NCBI RefSeq assembly: GCF_014191985.1
Contig: NZ_JACHXI010000006.1
Location: 158,326-222,325 of the forward strand
Direction of reading: 5' to 3'
Source: Azomonas macrocytogenes
GTDB taxonomy: Bacteria; Pseudomonadota; Gammaproteobacteria; Pseudomonadales; Pseudomonadaceae
Length of the DNA: 64,000 nucleotides
The position numbers and the translations under genes were made by a program. The notes under the pieces are model-generated. The model saw only the letters and a program-made list of their open reading frames with translations. It ran no database searches and was not told where the DNA came from. Shown piece by piece: positions 8,291 through 17,126 of the stretch. How positions within the stretch are numbered: the stretch's first letter is position 1; each line of letters starts with the position of its first letter.

Positions 8291-9169
8291 ATGTTTTTCA
8301 GGCACGCTCATTCATCTTCCGGCCACCCCGCGCTCAAGGCGCTGGCTGCCCTGTTCGGTGTGACGCTGCTGGCCGTTGCCGGCACCGCGGCGCACGCCGA
8401 TGCGACGCTGGATAAGATTGGGGAGCGTCACAAGATCAGCGTCGGGGTGATCCTCAGCGGGCCGCCGTTCGGCACCATCGATCCGCTCACCCGCGCGCAC
8501 CTCGGCTACAATGTCGAACTGGCCAAGGGCATTGCCCAGGCGCTTGGCGTCGAGCTGGAAACGGTCTCGGTGCTGGCACCCAACCGTATCCAGTTCCTGC
8601 AGCAGGGCAAGGTCGACATCCTGATCGCCAACATGCAGCTGACCGAGGAGCGCACCCGGATCCTCGACTACGTGCCGACCCCCTACGAGGAAGTGGGCGG
8701 CGCCGCGCTGATCCGCAAGGGCAGCGGTATCGCGCGCTGGGAAGACCTCAAGGGCCAGCCGGTGTGCGTGTCCCAGGGCAGCAACTTCATCAAGCCGCTG
8801 GTGGAGATCTACGGCGCCGAGATCAAGGCGTTCCGCAGCCAGTCGGAATCGCTGCTCTCGCTGCGCGGCAACGGCTGCGTCGCTTCCGTGCATGTCAGTC
8901 CGACCATGCACACCCTGCTCGAGGAACCGGAGTGGGCCGATTACGAGATCCCGCTGCCGAACGATCTGATCCCGTCGCCTTCGGTGATCTGGGTGCGCAA
9001 GGGCGAGAAAGACATCCAGGCCCGACTCGATGCAGTCATCCGCGACTGGCACCGCAGCGGCTGGCTGCTCGAAGTCGGTGAGCGCAACGGTATGCATCCA
9101 TCGCAGGCACTGCGCGACCTGCACGAGAAATACCGCAACGCCGCGCCTCTGGCGGATAGCCGGAAATGA
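8291..9169 (+). CDS. Periplasmic solute-binding protein, amino-acid ABC transporter type
   Basis: A 292-residue SBP_bac_3 family protein that delivers ligand to the ABC permeases encoded downstream. A signal peptide ends near residue 36 (VAGTAAHADA). The mature domain shows the family's two-lobe pattern, e.g. KISVGVILSGPPFG, GYNVELAKGIAQALG, VDILIANMQLTEERT and DLKGQPVCVSQGSN. The frame opens upstream at a TTG inside promoter module B, but the ATG at 8291 gives the proper signal peptide. It is the first gene of a ten-gene run. The ligand is unknown; neighbours point to a sulfur-containing amino or carboxylic acid. Confidence 0.9.
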   Translation: MFFRHAHSSSGHPALKALAALFGVTLLAVAGTAAHADATLDKIGERHKISVGVILSGPPFGTIDPLTRAHLGYNVELAKGIAQALGVELETVSVLAPNRIQFLQQGKVDILIANMQLTEERTRILDYVPTPYEEVGGAALIRKGSGIARWEDLKGQPVCVSQGSNFIKPLVEIYGAEIKAFRSQSESLLSLRGNGCVASVHVSPTMHTLLEEPEWADYEIPLPNDLIPSPSVIWVRKGEKDIQARLDAVIRDWHRSGWLLEVGERNGMHPSQALRDLHEKYRNAAPLADSRK

Positions 9170-9248
9170 GCGGGCTGGTTACCACTGTCACGAGCAGCTC
9201 CATGCTGGTGCCACCTGGTGCCCGCGTGCTGTCGCCGAAGGTCGCCCG

Positions 9249-10667
9249 ATGACGCTGTTCAGCGAATTGCAGCAACTCCTGGGCGCCGACCGGGTGCAAG
9301 ATTCCGCGCAGGCCGAGGCCTTGCTGCGCGACCGGCACGGACGCTTCGTCGGCCGGGTCGTGGCGGCGGTGCACCCGCGCGATACCGCCGAAGTCGCCGC
9401 CGTGGTGCGCCTGTGCGGGCGGCACACGGCGCCCATCGTGGTACAGGGCGGCAATACCGGGCTGATGGGCGCGGCGACTCCCGACGCCAGCGGCCGGGCC
9501 GTGCTGCTGCTGCTCGACCGGCTGAACCGCGTGCGGCAGGTCGATACCGACAACGACACCCTGACCGTCGAGGCTGGCTGCATCCTGCAGCATGTGCAGG
9601 AGGCGGCCCGCGCCGCCAGCCGGCTGTTCCCGCTCAGCCTGGGTGCCGAGGGCAGTTGCACCCTGGGCGGCAACCTGGGCACCAATGCCGGCGGCGTCGC
9701 GGTGCTGCGCTACGGCAACGCCCGCGAACTGACCCTGGGACTCGAAGTAGTCACCGCCGACGGACAGATCTGGGACGGCCTGCGCGGTCTGCGCAAGGAC
9801 AACACCGGCTACGACCTGCGCGACCTGTTCATCGGCAGCGAAGGTACCCTGGGCATCATTACCGCGGCCACGCTCAAACTGTTCCCCTTGCCCGCAGCGC
9901 AATGCACGGCCTTTCTCGCCTTCGCCTCGCTGGCCCGGGCGGTGGCCTTCCTGTCTCATGCCCGGCGGGGCTTCAGCGCCGGCCTGACGGCCTTCGAACT
10001 GCTCTCGGTGGATTGCCTGCGTCTGCTGCGCGAGCAGTTTCCCGCCAGCCCCTTGCCGTTCCCGGAGTTGGAGCAGCCCTGGTATGCCCTGCTGGAGCTG
10101 TCCGACCATCAGGACGAAGCCCATGCCCGCGCGCTGTTCGAACGGGTGCTGGGCGATGCGCTGGAAAACGACCTGCTGGTCGATGCGTGGATCGCCGAGA
10201 GCCTGGCGCAGAGCGAGGCGCTGTGGTGCCTGCGGGAAACCATGAGCGACGCCCAGAAGTGCGCCGGGCAGAACATGAAGCACGACATCTCGGTGCCGGT
10301 TTCGCAGATTGTCGCCTTCGTCGAAAGCACCGACGCGCTGCTGCAGCAGCATTTCCCTGGGGTGCGCAATTACACTTTCGGCCATCTTGGCGACGGCAAC
10401 CTGCACTACAACGTGGCCCATGCGCCCGGCCGGAGCGTGGCCGAGCACATGGCCAACTACGCGGCATTGAGCCAACTGGTGCACGACAGCGCGCATGCCC
10501 ACGGCGGTTCGATCAGCGCCGAACACGGCATCGGCCAGCGCAAGCGCGACCTGCTGGCCCGCTACAAGAGCCCGGTCGAACTGGAGCTGATGCACCGTAT
10601 CAAGCAGGCGCTGGACCCGCGCGGGCTGCTCAATCCCGGAAAGGTTCTGCCGGAGGCTTCCGCATGA
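9249..10667 (+). CDS. FAD-binding 2-hydroxyacid dehydrogenase (GlcD/D-2-hydroxyglutarate dehydrogenase type)
   Basis: A 472-residue flavoprotein of the GlcD/D-lactate/D-2-hydroxyglutarate dehydrogenase family, which oxidises D-2-hydroxyacids to 2-oxoacids. The N-terminal PCMH FAD domain (about 40-220) has PIVVQGGNTGLMG, TLGGNLGTNAGG and FIGSEGTLGI. The C-terminal FAD-oxidase domain has GHLGDGNLHYN and SAEHGIGQRKRD, which carry metal and substrate histidines in relatives. The start at 9249 follows an AAGG; the longer frame runs back into the preceding gene. Its stop overlaps the aminotransferase start (ATGA), suggesting it hands a 2-oxoacid to, or receives one from, that enzyme. Confidence 0.87.
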   Translation: MTLFSELQQLLGADRVQDSAQAEALLRDRHGRFVGRVVAAVHPRDTAEVAAVVRLCGRHTAPIVVQGGNTGLMGAATPDASGRAVLLLLDRLNRVRQVDTDNDTLTVEAGCILQHVQEAARAASRLFPLSLGAEGSCTLGGNLGTNAGGVAVLRYGNARELTLGLEVVTADGQIWDGLRGLRKDNTGYDLRDLFIGSEGTLGIITAATLKLFPLPAAQCTAFLAFASLARAVAFLSHARRGFSAGLTAFELLSVDCLRLLREQFPASPLPFPELEQPWYALLELSDHQDEAHARALFERVLGDALENDLLVDAWIAESLAQSEALWCLRETMSDAQKCAGQNMKHDISVPVSQIVAFVESTDALLQQHFPGVRNYTFGHLGDGNLHYNVAHAPGRSVAEHMANYAALSQLVHDSAHAHGGSISAEHGIGQRKRDLLARYKSPVELELMHRIKQALDPRGLLNPGKVLPEASA

Positions 10668-11881
10668 GTATTCACCTGTCCCGGCGCGTGCGCCGCGTAT
10701 CGCTGTCGGCCAATGCCGCTGCCAAGTTGAAGACCACCGCGCTGCGCGAAGCCGGTCGCGACATCCTCGATCTGACCACCGGCGAGCCGGATTTCGACAC
10801 CCCCGAACACATCAAGCGGGCAGCCTGCGCGGCCATCGCCGCTGGCGCCACCAAGTACACCCCGACCGCTGGCGTGCGCGCGCTGCGCGAGGCGGTGCGG
10901 CGCAAGCTGGCCGCCGAGAACCGGCTGGACTACCCGCTGGCTGGCATCATGGTCGCCAACGGCGCCAAGCAGATCATCTTCAATGCCTTCGCCGCGACCC
11001 TGGACGAGGGCGACGAGGTGTTGGTTCCGGTGCCCTACTGGCCGTCGTTCCCGGATATCGTGCGCTTCAACGACGGCACCCCGGTATTCCTCGAATGCCC
11101 GCTGGAGCAGCACTACAAGCTGACCCCGGCGCAACTGGAGGCACATATCGGGCCACGCACCCGCTGGCTGATCCTCAACAGCCCGGGCAACCCGAGCGGC
11201 GCGCTGTACAACGAGGCCGAGCTGGCGGCGCTGGCCGCCGTGCTGCGCCGTCATCCGCAGGTGCTGATCCTGCTCGACGAGCTGTACGAGCACATCCGTT
11301 TCGACGCGCGTCCGCCGCAGGGACTGCTGAACGTGGCCCCGGATCTGCAGGCGCGCAGCCTGCTGGTCGGCGGCGTGTCCAAGACCTATGCCATGACCGG
11401 CTGGCGGGTCGGCTTCGGCGCCGGACCCGAAGCCCTGGCGACGGCGCTGACCATAGTGCAGTCCCAGGCTGCCTCCGGCGCTTCCTCGGTCGGCCAGGCC
11501 GCCGCGCTGGCCGCCTTCGAGGATGGCCTGGCGTTCTTGCCGGCCCAGGTGACCGCCTACCGCGAGCGGCGCGACCTGCTGGTCGAGGCGCTGGCACCGG
11601 TGGACGGGCTGGAGGTGCTGGCGCCACAGGGCGGCTTCTTCGTCTTCGTGCGCTGCGCCGGCCTGCTCGGCCGCCTGCGCCCGGACGGCCGCCGCCTGGA
11701 CGGCGAGGCGGACGTGCTGGACTACCTGCTGGAATCCGGCGTGTCCGGGGTCGCCGGCAGCGCCTACGGGCTTTCGCCGTATTTCCGCCTGTCCATCGCC
11801 ACGGCGACCGACATCGTCGTCGAAGCGGGTCGGCGCATCGCCCGGGCCTGCGCGGCGCTGCGTGCGGAACTGCCGGCATGA
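10664..11881 (+). CDS. Class I/II PLP-dependent aminotransferase
   Basis: A 405-residue fold-type I aminotransferase of the aspartate/aromatic aminotransferase superfamily. The PLP lysine is Lys240 in GGVSKTYAMTGWRVGFG. Asn171 and neighbours in LNSPGNPSG, Asp205 and Tyr208 in LDELYEH, and the substrate carboxylate arginine in YFRLSIA are present. Both ends overlap neighbouring genes (ATGA with the FAD dehydrogenase, ATGA with the first permease), so it is an integral operon member. With the FAD enzyme it could interconvert hydroxy-, oxo- and amino-acid forms of the transported compound. Substrate is not predictable. Confidence 0.88.
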   Translation: MSIHLSRRVRRVSLSANAAAKLKTTALREAGRDILDLTTGEPDFDTPEHIKRAACAAIAAGATKYTPTAGVRALREAVRRKLAAENRLDYPLAGIMVANGAKQIIFNAFAATLDEGDEVLVPVPYWPSFPDIVRFNDGTPVFLECPLEQHYKLTPAQLEAHIGPRTRWLILNSPGNPSGALYNEAELAALAAVLRRHPQVLILLDELYEHIRFDARPPQGLLNVAPDLQARSLLVGGVSKTYAMTGWRVGFGAGPEALATALTIVQSQAASGASSVGQAAALAAFEDGLAFLPAQVTAYRERRDLLVEALAPVDGLEVLAPQGGFFVFVRCAGLLGRLRPDGRRLDGEADVLDYLLESGVSGVAGSAYGLSPYFRLSIATATDIVVEAGRRIARACAALRAELPA

Positions 11882-12612
11882 ATGCCTGGCTCGACGCCTT
11901 CGTACAGTGGACAGCCTGGCTGGGGCTCGACTACCACTTCCTGCTCGATACCTACGAGCGCGACTCTTTCGTCGCGGGGGCCTGGGTCACCGTCCAGTTG
12001 TGCCTATGCACCATGGCCGGCAGCCTGGCGGTCGGCGTGGCACTGGCCGCCGCGCTGGTGTCCGGGCGTCCCTGGCTGGCGGGGCCGGCCCGGCTGTTCG
12101 TCGAGGTCACTCGCAACACGCCGACCCTGGTACAGCTCTATTGCGCTTTCCTGGTGCTCAACATGCTGATCACCGAGGTTATCGGCGGCGCCAATCCGTT
12201 CACGCCCTTCGCCTGGGTAGTGATCGTCATTTCCCTGCACAAGGGCGTGTTCCACGCCGAAGCCCTGCGCGCCGGCCTCGAAGCGGTGCCGCAGGTGACT
12301 CTGGAAGCCGCGACCTCGCTGGGTTTCAGCCGCCGCCAGCGGCTCTGGCGGGTCGAACTGCCGCTGGCCGTGCGCGTCGCCCTGCCGTCGCTGGTGAACA
12401 ACCTGATCGAGATGGTGAAGATGACCGCCGTGGCCTCGGCCATCGCCGTGGGCGATATCACCTACGCCTCGATCCTGATCTGGACCCAGCGCGACAACGT
12501 GCTGGAGCTGATGATCCTGATCCTGCTGTTCTTCGGCCTGTTGAGCTTCATTGTCAACTGCCTGGGACGCGGTCTGGAAGCGCGCCTGAGGATGCCCGGC
12601 TATGGCCACTGA
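11878..12612 (+). CDS. Amino-acid ABC transporter permease (first)
   Basis: A 244-residue HisM/GlnP-type inner-membrane permease with about five hydrophobic segments. The EAA loop that docks the ATPase is visible as LEAATSLGFSRRQRLWRVELP. It starts within the aminotransferase stop codon and overlaps the second permease by 11 nt. The periplasmic N-terminal part is longer than minimal (WLGLDYHFLLDTYERDSF). It forms a heterodimer with the next gene product. Confidence 0.92.
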   Translation: MNAWLDAFVQWTAWLGLDYHFLLDTYERDSFVAGAWVTVQLCLCTMAGSLAVGVALAAALVSGRPWLAGPARLFVEVTRNTPTLVQLYCAFLVLNMLITEVIGGANPFTPFAWVVIVISLHKGVFHAEALRAGLEAVPQVTLEAATSLGFSRRQRLWRVELPLAVRVALPSLVNNLIEMVKMTAVASAIAVGDITYASILIWTQRDNVLELMILILLFFGLLSFIVNCLGRGLEARLRMPGYGH

Positions 12613-13387
12613 ACTGTCGTTGACCCGCCGCTGCGCGCCCGGCCGCCATCCAGGCAAGGTGCTGGCCCTGGCCACGCTGTTGGTCTGGCTGGCCGCCGGG
12701 GCACCGCCCCGCGAGGTGTTCGCGCCGCTGCTGGAGTGGTCGCCGGCGCTGGCCAAGGGCTTCGCGCTGAACATCCTCATCAGCCTGCTGGCCATCGGCC
12801 TGGGCACCCTGCTGGGGCTCGCTATCGGCGCGCTCAACCTGTCGCCGCTGCGACTGCTGCGGCTGCCCGGCCGGCTCTGGGTGCAGGTGTTCCGCAACGC
12901 GCCCTGGCTGGTGCTGATCTACTTCACCACCTATGTGTTCCCCTTCGAGATCCGCGTCGCCGGGCATTACCTGCCGTTTCCCGACTGGCTCAAGGTCACC
13001 CTCGGCCTGGCTCTGCCGGCCAGCGCCAATGTCGCCGAGGTGTTTCGCGGCGCGGTTGCCTCGATTCCCGGCACTCAGTGGGAAGCCGCCCGTTCGCTGG
13101 GATTCAGTCGCGGGCAGATTCTGCGCACGATCATCCTGCCGCAGTGCTGCAAGCGCATGCTGCCGCCGTGGATGAACCTCTACGCGGTCATCACCATGGG
13201 CACGGCGCTGTCTTCGCTGGTGGGCGTGCACGATTTGCTCGATACCGCGCAGATCGCCAGCAATACGGTGAACCGGGTCGGTTTCACGGTGCTGATCTAC
13301 TTCAGCGTGCTGGCGCTGTTCTTCGCCTATTGCTACCCGATTTCCCGATTCACCCGGTACCTGGAGCGCCGCTATGCCTTCCGCTGA
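12602..13387 (+). CDS. Amino-acid ABC transporter permease (second)
   Basis: A 261-residue permease of the same family, with an N-terminal hydrophobic segment (VLALATLLVWLAAG) followed by four or five more. The EAA loop is WEAARSLGFSRGQILRTIILP. It overlaps the preceding permease by 11 nt and the ATPase gene by 14 nt, so the three transporter genes are translationally coupled. The segment VFPFEIRVAGHYLPFPDW before the EAA loop is a periplasmic loop. Confidence 0.92.
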   Translation: MATELSLTRRCAPGRHPGKVLALATLLVWLAAGAPPREVFAPLLEWSPALAKGFALNILISLLAIGLGTLLGLAIGALNLSPLRLLRLPGRLWVQVFRNAPWLVLIYFTTYVFPFEIRVAGHYLPFPDWLKVTLGLALPASANVAEVFRGAVASIPGTQWEAARSLGFSRGQILRTIILPQCCKRMLPPWMNLYAVITMGTALSSLVGVHDLLDTAQIASNTVNRVGFTVLIYFSVLALFFAYCYPISRFTRYLERRYAFR

Positions 13388-14183
13388 CCTTTCCGCCCCC
13401 CTGATCGCGCTGCGCGATGTGCACCTGAGCTTCGCCGACACCCCGGTGCTGCGCGGCATCGACCTGGACGTGCAGCGTGGCCAGGCGGTATCCATCATCG
13501 GCCCGTCCGGCTCCGGCAAGTCCACCTTGCTGCGCTGCATCACCGGGCTGCTGCGGCCGCAGCGCGGGCAGATTCGCGTGGACGACACGGCGGTGCACGC
13601 GCTGCACAGCGATGCCGAGTTCATCGCCCTGCGCAAGCGGGTCGGCTTCGTGTTCCAGCAGTACAACCTGTTCCCGCACCTGTCGGTGCTGGAAAACCTG
13701 ACCATCGCCCCCTGCAAGGTGCTGGGCCGCGAGCGCCGCGAGGCGCAGGACGAGGCCCTGCGCCTGCTCGGCAAGGTGTGCCTGGAACACAAGGCGCGCG
13801 CCTATCCCGGCGAGCTGTCCGGCGGCCAGCAGCAGCGGGTGGCCATCGCCCGGGCGCTGGCCATGCGCCCGGAGCTGATCCTGTTCGACGAGGTGACCTC
13901 GGCGCTCGACCCGGAGACGGTCGGCGAGGTGCTGCGGGTGATCCGCGAACTGATCGAGGAGGGCATGACCTGCGTGCTGGTCACTCACGAAATGCGCTTC
14001 GCCGAGGAGATCAGCGATGCGGTGTATTTCACCGAGCACGGCGTGATCGTCGAACACGGCAGCCCCCGGCAACTGTTCAACGAGCCGCGCAGTCCGCGCA
14101 CCCGCGCCTTTCTCCAGCACACGCTGGGGCGCGGCGAACAGGATCGGCGGCCGTTCGTCCCGGCCGTCGCGGCCGCACGCTGA
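13374..14183 (+). CDS. Amino-acid ABC transporter ATP-binding protein
   Basis: A 269-residue ATPase of the GlnQ/HisP type that powers the two permeases. Walker A is GPSGSGKS at 43-50. The Q-loop is FQQYNLFPHLS, the signature LSGGQQQRVAIAR, Walker B LILFDEVTSALD, and the H-loop His is in VTHEM. The C-terminal tail is slightly longer than in GlnQ. About 70 nt separate it from the thiol-dioxygenase-like gene, which has its own good ribosome-binding site (AAGGA). Confidence 0.94.
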   Translation: MPSADLSAPLIALRDVHLSFADTPVLRGIDLDVQRGQAVSIIGPSGSGKSTLLRCITGLLRPQRGQIRVDDTAVHALHSDAEFIALRKRVGFVFQQYNLFPHLSVLENLTIAPCKVLGRERREAQDEALRLLGKVCLEHKARAYPGELSGGQQQRVAIARALAMRPELILFDEVTSALDPETVGEVLRVIRELIEEGMTCVLVTHEMRFAEEISDAVYFTEHGVIVEHGSPRQLFNEPRSPRTRAFLQHTLGRGEQDRRPFVPAVAAAR

Positions 14184-14256
14184 TCGACGATTTCAAGGAT
14201 TTCACCCGATGGCCCGCAAAAGCCGTCGCCAACCACCCCAGATAAGGAAAAAACCC

Positions 14257-14865
14257 ATGAGTAGCAAAGAAGTCGGTCAGGCGGTCGCCGCTCTTCTCGA
14301 GCAGGTGCGTGCGATCCAGGCGCGCGGCATCGACCGGGAGAGCCTGCCGGAAATCGTCAGCCTGCTGGAGAAGCTGGCCGAGCGTCGCGATTTCTTCAAC
14401 TTCGCCAGCTTTCCGCCACCGGCTGCGGCTGCCAGCGAAGGCAAGACTGCGATCCGCTATCGCCTCAACGACGATGGCGACGACAGCCCGACGCTGTACC
14501 TGAATTCCCTGCTGCCGGGCAAGCAGACGCCGCCGCATAACCACGAGACCTGGGCGATCATCGTCGCGGTCGAGGGCACCGAGTTCAACCGGGTCTACCT
14601 GCGCACCGACGACGGCAGCGATCCGGAATTCGCCACGCTGCAACTGGAGCGCGAAATCACCGTACAGCCCGGCGCGCCTATCGCCTTCCTCGGCGACGAC
14701 ATCCACGACATCCGCGTCGAGGGCGAGCGGCCGACACTGCACTTCCACCTCTACGGCCGCCCGCTGGAGGCGCTGAGCGGACGTTTCGCCGTACAGCCCG
14801 ACGGCCGGCTGAAAAACTACAACCGCAACCATATGGAGCCTTCGGCAGCGGTCGTCTACGCATGA
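14257..14865 (+). CDS. Thiol dioxygenase-like cupin (cysteine/3-mercaptopropionate dioxygenase family)
   Basis: A 202-residue cupin of the cysteine dioxygenase superfamily, non-haem Fe(II) enzymes that convert a thiol to a sulfinate. The metal triad is His94 and His96 in TPPHNHETW plus His150 in GDDIHDIRVEG. The segment LHFHLYGRPL (His164, Tyr166) occupies the place of the family Ser-His-Tyr motif, but the serine position appears to be His162, so the active site is not a standard copy. In P. aeruginosa a 3-mercaptopropionate dioxygenase gene lies next to a rhodanese gene, like this one. The start follows AAGGAAAAAACCC. Substrate is inferred to be a small thiol. Confidence 0.78.
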   Translation: MSSKEVGQAVAALLEQVRAIQARGIDRESLPEIVSLLEKLAERRDFFNFASFPPPAAAASEGKTAIRYRLNDDGDDSPTLYLNSLLPGKQTPPHNHETWAIIVAVEGTEFNRVYLRTDDGSDPEFATLQLEREITVQPGAPIAFLGDDIHDIRVEGERPTLHFHLYGRPLEALSGRFAVQPDGRLKNYNRNHMEPSAAVVYA

Positions 14866-15503
14866 TCGATCTCTACTACTGGCCGACCGCCAACGGCCTC
14901 AAGGCGGCCATCCTGCTGGAAGAGCTGGGCCTGGAGCATCGCCTGCTGCCGGTGAACATCCGCGCCGGCGAACAACAAGACACGGCCTTCCAGCGCATCA
15001 GCGCCAACGGACGCATCCCGGCCATCGTCGATCACGCGCCGCAGGGTGGCGGCGAACCCTTCGCGTTGTTCGAGTCCGGCGCCATTCTGGGCTATCTGGC
15101 CGACAAGACCGGGCGCTTCCAGGACGACCGTCATCGGGTGCAGGAATGGCTGTTCTGGCAGGCCGGGCACATCACGCCTTACCTCAGCCAGTTGCAGGTG
15201 TTCCGCGAGCGGGCGCCGGAGCCGCTGCCCTACGCGCTGGAACTGCTCGACAAGGAGGCCGAGCGGCTGTACGGCGTGCTGGAGCGGCGCCTGGGCGAGG
15301 TGGATTACGTCGCTGGCGCCTATTCGATCGCCGACATGGCGATCTTCCCGTGGATCCAGCCGCAGCGTCAGGGCCGGAGCCTCGCCGACTACCCACGGAT
15401 TGATGCCTGGCGCGAACGCCTGAAAGCGCGACCGGCCGTCCAGCGCGCCTATGCCAAGGGGCGCGAACTGGCACCGGCGGAGCGTTCCCTGGCTCTCGAA
15501 TGA
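14862..15503 (+). CDS. Glutathione S-transferase, YfcG-like (disulfide reductase type)
   Basis: A 213-residue Nu-class glutathione transferase closely patterned on E. coli YfcG, which has glutathione-dependent disulfide reductase activity. The thioredoxin-fold part shows MIDLYYWPTANGLKAAI, NGRIPAIVDH and the glutathione-binding ESGAILGYLADKTG. The helical domain has QEWLFWQAGHITPYL and YSIADMAIFPW. It overlaps the dioxygenase gene (ATGA). A reductive step that frees a thiol from a disulfide or mixed disulfide before dioxygenation would fit the operon, but this is inference. Confidence 0.88.
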   Translation: MIDLYYWPTANGLKAAILLEELGLEHRLLPVNIRAGEQQDTAFQRISANGRIPAIVDHAPQGGGEPFALFESGAILGYLADKTGRFQDDRHRVQEWLFWQAGHITPYLSQLQVFRERAPEPLPYALELLDKEAERLYGVLERRLGEVDYVAGAYSIADMAIFPWIQPQRQGRSLADYPRIDAWRERLKARPAVQRAYAKGRELAPAERSLALE

Positions 15504-15533
15504 GGGCCATCTTTTTATGCAGACGAGACTCTC

Positions 15534-17126
15534 ATGACCCAGACCATAACGCCGCAGCAGTTGCAGCAATGGCTGCACAACGGGCGGGAAATCGCCCTGT
15601 TCGATGTACGCGAACACGGACAGTACGGTGCGGCGCACCTCTTCTATGGCGTGTCGCTGCCCTATAGCCGGCTGGAGCTGGATGCCGTGCGACTGGCGCC
15701 GAACCCGGCGGTACGCCTGGTGATCTGCGACGAAACCGGCGGCGCACTGGCCGAGCGTGCCGCCCAGCGCTTGCAGGCGCTGGGCTACCAGCGGCTGCAC
15801 ATCCTCGAAGGCGGCGTCCAGGGCTGGCGGGCCGCCGGCTTCGAGCTGTTCGCCGGGGTCAACGTGCCGTCCAAGGCGTTCGGCGAGCAGGTCGAGCTGG
15901 CCTGCGCCACGCCGCACATCTCGGCACCCGAGCTGGCCGCCCGGCAGGCGCGCGGCGAGCGGCTGCTGGTACTGGACGGCCGGCCGTTCGAGGAATACCA
16001 CAAGATGAACATTCCCGGTGCCATCTGTTGTCCCAACGGCGAACTGGGCTACCGGCTGGGCGATCTGCTTGCCGACGAACGGACCACCATCGTGGTCAAC
16101 TGTGCCGGGCGCACGCGCAGCATCATCGGTGCGCAGACCCTGATCAACCTGGGGGTGAAGAATCCCGTCTACGCGCTGGAAAACGGCACCCAGGGCTGGT
16201 TCCTCGCCGACCTGCCGCTGGAACACGGCAGCACGCGGCGCTACCCGGAATCGACCCATCCGACCGGTCTCGCCGAACGACGCGAGGCCGCGCAGCGACT
16301 GGCGGCGCGGGCCGGGGTGCGTGCGCTGACAGCGGAGCAGGTGGCGGCCTGGGCCGACGATCCGCAGCGCAGCCTGTTCCTCCTCGATGTGCGCAGCGCC
16401 GAGGAATTCGCCGCCGGCAGCCTGGCGGGCGCCCGCCACGCGCCGGGCGGGCAATTGATCCAGGCAACCGACCAGTATATCGGCGTGCGCCAGGCGCGGA
16501 TCGTGTTGTTCGATGCCGAAGACATCCGCGCACCCATCGTAGCCAGTTGGCTGCGCCAGGCGGGCCATGATGCCCATGTGCTGGCCGATGGCTTGGGCAG
16601 CAGGTTGGCGATGCCAGACCGCGCGCCGGCATTCGAGCCGCCGGTGGTGGCGGAAGTGGATACTGCGACCCTGGTGGATGAACTGGCACGGGATGCCGTG
16701 CGGCTGTTCGACCTGCGCCCGAGCATGGCCTACCGCGCTGTGCATATAAAAGGTGCGAACTGGTCGATTCGCCCGCTGCTGGCTGCCGCCGCGGCCGGCG
16801 AAACGCGTCCGCTGCGGCTGCTCGCCGACGATCCGCAGCTCGCGCATCTGGCCGCCCTGGAGTTGCCCGAGGCGCAGCACGAGAACGTGCGGATCTGCCG
16901 TGCCGATCCAGATCTCTGGCATGCCGCCGGACTGGCGCTGGAGGAGGGCGGCACGCAGCCGCCGGACGGGGAATGCATCGACTTCCTGTTCTTCGTCCAT
17001 GACCGGCATGCCGGCAACAAGGCGGCCGCGCGCCAGTACCTGGCCTGGGAACTGGGCCTGCTGGCGCAGCTCAATGCGCGCGAACTGGCCGCTTTCCGCC
17101 CATTGGTCGCGGAGGAACGGTCATGA
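15534..17126 (+). CDS. Four-domain rhodanese-like sulfurtransferase
   Basis: A 530-residue protein built of four rhodanese repeats, each opening with a DVR/DGR/DLR-type segment (LFDVREHGQYG, LVLDGRPFEEY, LLDVRSAEEFA, LFDLRPSMAYR). Rhodaneses move sulfane sulfur through a loop cysteine. Domain 1 has Cys65 (VICDETGG) and domain 2 Cys190 (NCAGRTRS, the best active loop). Domain 3 has Asp327 (LFDAEDIR) and domain 4 lacks a cysteine (LLADDPQL), so these two are probably structural. The start codon overlaps nothing but follows the GST gene by 30 nt; its stop overlaps the next gene. It may take persulfide released by the downstream C-S lyase. Confidence 0.88.
   Translation: MTQTITPQQLQQWLHNGREIALFDVREHGQYGAAHLFYGVSLPYSRLELDAVRLAPNPAVRLVICDETGGALAERAAQRLQALGYQRLHILEGGVQGWRAAGFELFAGVNVPSKAFGEQVELACATPHISAPELAARQARGERLLVLDGRPFEEYHKMNIPGAICCPNGELGYRLGDLLADERTTIVVNCAGRTRSIIGAQTLINLGVKNPVYALENGTQGWFLADLPLEHGSTRRYPESTHPTGLAERREAAQRLAARAGVRALTAEQVAAWADDPQRSLFLLDVRSAEEFAAGSLAGARHAPGGQLIQATDQYIGVRQARIVLFDAEDIRAPIVASWLRQAGHDAHVLADGLGSRLAMPDRAPAFEPPVVAEVDTATLVDELARDAVRLFDLRPSMAYRAVHIKGANWSIRPLLAAAAAGETRPLRLLADDPQLAHLAALELPEAQHENVRICRADPDLWHAAGLALEEGGTQPPDGECIDFLFFVHDRHAGNKAAARQYLAWELGLLAQLNARELAAFRPLVAEERS

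Noticed and set aside
9218..10663. Long open frame running from 9218 through the dehydrogenase region into the aminotransferase
   Set aside because: Its N-terminal 480 codons are Arg/Pro/Ala-rich with no domain and overlap the FAD dehydrogenase; only the part from 10664 is the real aminotransferase.
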